The notes below the pieces were generated by a model. It was not told the DNA's origin. It made no database searches and saw only the letters and a list, made by a program, of their open reading frames with translations. From positions 372,001 to 436,000 of the forward strand of contig OZ257246.1 in the NCBI GenBank assembly GCA_965279595.1: a DNA stretch of 64,000 nucleotides, read 5' to 3'. Each line of letters starts with the position of its first letter. The first letter of the stretch is position 1. Below, piece after piece: positions 61,878 to 64,000 of the stretch. A program made the translations under genes and the position numbers. The stretch is from CAIKLP01 sp965279595. GTDB lineage: Bacteria > Bacteroidota > Bacteroidia > Sphingobacteriales > Sphingobacteriaceae.

Positions 61878-63206
61878 ATGAATGAAACCCTTTCCATTTT
61901 CTGGTTCCGAAGAGATCTACGTTTAAATGATAATTCCGGTTTATATCATGCATTAAAAAACGAAAAAAATGTTCAACCCATATTTATTTTTGATCCAAAT
62001 ATTCTAAATGAATTGGAAGACAAAACCGATGCAAGGGTAACTTTTATTCATCAAGAAGTCGTAAAATTAAATGAAGAGTTAAAAAAAAATGGTGTTAGCT
62101 TGTGGGTATTTTATGCTAGGCCTGATGATGTTTTCGAAAAAATCATTCCAAAAATAATTGATAAAAAAGTAGAATTAAAAAATGTTTATACTAATCATGA
62201 TTACGAACCCTATGCATTAGATAGAGATAAAAGAATACAGCAAATTTTAAATAAAAAATCAAGTCAACTTCTCACTTTTAAAGACCAATGTATATTTGAA
62301 AAAAGAGAAGTTGTAAAAGATGATGGTTTACCATATACTGTATTCACTCCTTACAAAAATAAGTGGTTTAAAACACTTAAAGCATTTCATTTAAAAAGTT
62401 ATCCAACTGAGAAATATTCTGAAAATTTCAATAAACATTTTCAAGTATTAAATCAAATAGAAATACCAAGTTTGCAATCAATGGGTTTTTCTAAAAGCAA
62501 TTTGGAATTTCCAAAAATTGAGTTCGAAAGTATTTTAAAAGACTATGCAATACATAGAGATATCCCTAGTATCAAAGGCACCTCGAAGATCAGTTTGCAT
62601 TTGCGTTTTGGAACAGTAAGTATTCGAGAATTGGCTAGGAAAGCTTTAGGGAAAAGTGATAGTTGGTTAAATGAATTAATTTGGAGAGATTTTTATTTTC
62701 AAATTTTATGGAACTTTCCTCATGTGTCAAGTAGCGCATTTAAATCAGAGTATGAAAGAATACCATGGAGAAATAATGAAAAAGAATTTGACAAATGGTG
62801 TAATGGAGAAACAGGCTATCCGATTGTTGATGCAGGAATGCGTGAACTAAATTCAACAGGGTTTATGCATAACAGAATTCGTATGGTTGTTGCAAGTTTC
62901 TTAACAAAACATTTATTAATTGATTGGAAATGGGGCGAAGCTTACTTCGCAAAAAAACTTTTAGATTTTGAATTGTCTTCTAATAATGGAGGTTGGCAAT
63001 GGGCTGCAGGTAGTGGTTGTGATGCTGCTCCTTATTTCAGAATATTTAACCCTTATGAACAAACAAAGAAGTTTGATCCTGAATTGAAATATATAAAAAA
63101 ATGGGTGCCTGAGTTTCAAGAATTAAATTATCCTTCGCCCATTGTTGATCACAAATTAGCAAGAGAGCGATGTTTAGCAGCCTACAAAAAAGGTTTGGCA
63201 AAATAG
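61878..63206 (+). CDS. phrB: Class I DNA photolyase/cryptochrome
   Basis: 442 residues. The antenna domain begins FWFRRDLRLNDNSGLYHAL (about 8-26). The FAD domain has SLHLRFGTVSIRELARK, LIWRDFYFQILW, GYPIVDAGMRELNSTGFMHNR (split; about 313-333) and NNGGWQWAAGSGCDAAPYFRIFNP. This is the CPD-photolyase type, which uses blue light and FADH- to split cyclobutane pyrimidine dimers. The shared terminator follows, so it ends the island. A 6-4 photolyase is less likely given its length and signature. Confidence 0.94.
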   Translation: MNETLSIFWFRRDLRLNDNSGLYHALKNEKNVQPIFIFDPNILNELEDKTDARVTFIHQEVVKLNEELKKNGVSLWVFYARPDDVFEKIIPKIIDKKVELKNVYTNHDYEPYALDRDKRIQQILNKKSSQLLTFKDQCIFEKREVVKDDGLPYTVFTPYKNKWFKTLKAFHLKSYPTEKYSENFNKHFQVLNQIEIPSLQSMGFSKSNLEFPKIEFESILKDYAIHRDIPSIKGTSKISLHLRFGTVSIRELARKALGKSDSWLNELIWRDFYFQILWNFPHVSSSAFKSEYERIPWRNNEKEFDKWCNGETGYPIVDAGMRELNSTGFMHNRIRMVVASFLTKHLLIDWKWGEAYFAKKLLDFELSSNNGGWQWAAGSGCDAAPYFRIFNPYEQTKKFDPELKYIKKWVPEFQELNYPSPIVDHKLARERCLAAYKKGLAK

Positions 63207-63239
63207 AATGGCATCGTCAATTAAAATGACGATGCCATT
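63207..63239. terminator. Bidirectional terminator after phrB
   Basis: A perfect 13-bp stem (AATGGCATCGTCA with TGACGATGCCATT) with a 7-nt loop, between the convergent stops at 63206 and 63246. Confidence 0.8.
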
Positions 63240-63245
63240 TAAATA

Positions 63246-64000
63246 TTAGAAACAATATTTATTTTCTTCAATTACTTTTTTTGCAATGCGTTGACGCGCT
63301 TCTTTCAAATTCATTGCTTCAATTTTTGTAAATCTTTTTAATCCCATCAACATCATTCTTTGTTCGTCCCCTTCTGCAAAAGAATTTATAGCTTCTTTAC
63401 CAGCTACTAAAACTTTATCGAGTGCTTCATGCAGATAAACAGTAGCCATATCAATATGCAATGCACTTGCCTCTTTCCCTTTTATTCCTACTAACTTTTC
63501 AGCCCTTAACAAGGCACTTTCACATATATATACATAGCTAGCCATATCTGCAATATTCATTAATACTTCTTGCTCTTTGGCTAATGTCATCATGTATTTT
63601 TGAACTGCTGCACCTGCCACCATTAGCGTTGCTTTCTTCATATTTTTTAAAGCCCTTTTTTCTTTTGCAAACATACTATCATCCTCTTCTCCGAAATCAG
63701 GAATTTCTAATAATTCCTTAGCAACTGCCATGGCAGGTGTCATCAAATCCAACTCGCCCTTCATCGCACGTTTCAACATCATATCAACAGTCAATAATCT
63801 ATTGATTTCATTAGTGCCTTCAAAAATACGATTGATACGAGCATCTCGGTAACAACGATCCATTGGCGCTTCTGCTGAATAGCCCATGCCACCATATATC
63901 TGAACACCTTCATCAACAACATAATCTAATGCTTCTGATCCCCAAACTTTTAAAATTGCACATTCAACAGCATACTGTTCAGTGCTTTTTAATTTTGCTT
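63246..64000 (-). CDS. Acyl-CoA dehydrogenase, C-terminal part (cut by window edge)
   Basis: The minus-strand frame is open from the window edge to the stop at 63246, about 250 residues. QIYGGMGYSAEAPMDRCYRDARINRIFEGTNEINR (split here) is the family's C-terminal catalytic region with IFEGTNE near the flavin and the acyl-CoA. An extra C-terminal helical domain of about 150 residues follows, as in the longer (about 600-residue) acyl-CoA dehydrogenases of Bacteroidota. It does the first step of beta-oxidation or a related acyl-CoA oxidation. An internal ATG at 63887 is not the true start. Confidence 0.93.
   Translation of the reverse strand, partial: AKLKSTEQYAVECAILKVWGSEALDYVVDEGVQIYGGMGYSAEAPMDRCYRDARINRIFEGTNEINRLLTVDMMLKRAMKGELDLMTPAMAVAKELLEIPDFGEEDDSMFAKEKRALKNMKKATLMVAGAAVQKYMMTLAKEQEVLMNIADMASYVYICESALLRAEKLVGIKGKEASALHIDMATVYLHEALDKVLVAGKEAINSFAEGDEQRMMLMGLKRFTKIEAMNLKEARQRIAKKVIEENKYCF

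Noticed and set aside
63246..63887. Complete 213-residue protein starting at an internal ATG
   Set aside because: The frame is open to the window edge and the upstream residues continue the acyl-CoA dehydrogenase sequence.

Overview
The window is chromosomal DNA of an AT-rich member of the Bacteroidota. Four lines of evidence support this: four proteins end in type IX secretion (T9SS) C-terminal sorting domains (NPxN start, GIYF/GxYF end); promoters fit TTTG-N19/20-TAnnTTTG; Shine-Dalgarno sites are scarce; and the genome has TonB/carboxypeptidase-regulatory-domain receptors, a fused CcoNO subunit and a DASH cryptochrome. A placement near Chitinophagales/Sphingobacteriales is a guess from gene content. 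I see no rRNA, insertion sequence, prophage or CRISPR array. One tRNA (Asn) is present.

Layout. 0-4.6 kb: accA, then a copper/metal operon (HYC_CC_PP-like small protein, TonB-dependent receptor, two-HMA-domain protein). 4.6-7 kb: TPR lipoprotein, TSUP permease, PfkB kinase, tRNA-Asn. 7-14.5 kb: small stress and detoxification genes (GNAT, SRPBCC/AHSA1 proteins, MepB, quinone-oxidoreductase-like MDR, an ArsR-led operon, VOC protein, a Qnr-like pentapeptide-repeat protein paired with a GyrI-like protein). 14.5-18.9 kb: carotenoid locus (crtYcd, unknown gene, crtB divergent from crtI) with an ECF sigma factor. 18.9-21.6 kb: ECF sigma/anti-sigma-like/DUF4097-like operon and a cold-shock protein. 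21.7-24.1 kb: murB and lpdA. 24.2-34.2 kb: complete cbb3 oxidase locus (ccoS, ccoNO, ccoQ, ccoP, ccoG, ccoH, SafE-like protein, ccoI) with a group III truncated globin and an FNR-type regulator. 34.4-39.1 kb: T9SS-exported multicopper oxidase, sulfatase, redoxin and a small CTD protein. 39.5-46.4 kb: SulP-carbonic anhydrase (frame interrupted), DgkA-type kinase, sucB and sucA. 46.5-63.2 kb: a light-response island (CarH/LitR-like MerR-B12 regulator, TonB receptor, DASH cryptochrome, folE, SDR, flavin reductase, TetR, ABC1 kinase, SDR-DUF2867, TIGR01777 protein, class I photolyase), interrupted by a T9SS protein, a lipoprotein, a tRNA-binding protein and a ferredoxin. 63.2-64 kb: the C-terminal part of an acyl-CoA dehydrogenase.

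How it fits together. The cbb3 locus reads as one low-oxygen regulon: two TATGAC-N4-RTCAT boxes sit about 41 bp upstream of predicted start sites for ccoI, ccoS and the globin gene. The carotenoid locus and the photolyase island look like two halves of one light-stress response, with a B12-type regulator that keeps the W-x9-EH motif of light-sensing CarH. sucA, sucB and lpdA supply E1, E2 and E3 of 2-oxoglutarate dehydrogenase, and the E1 carries an odd lysine-rich histone-H1-like tail. The most noteworthy items are that tail, the three-promoter FNR arrangement, the light island with palindromes in its divergent promoter, and the single-base frame interruption of the SulP-carbonic anhydrase gene.
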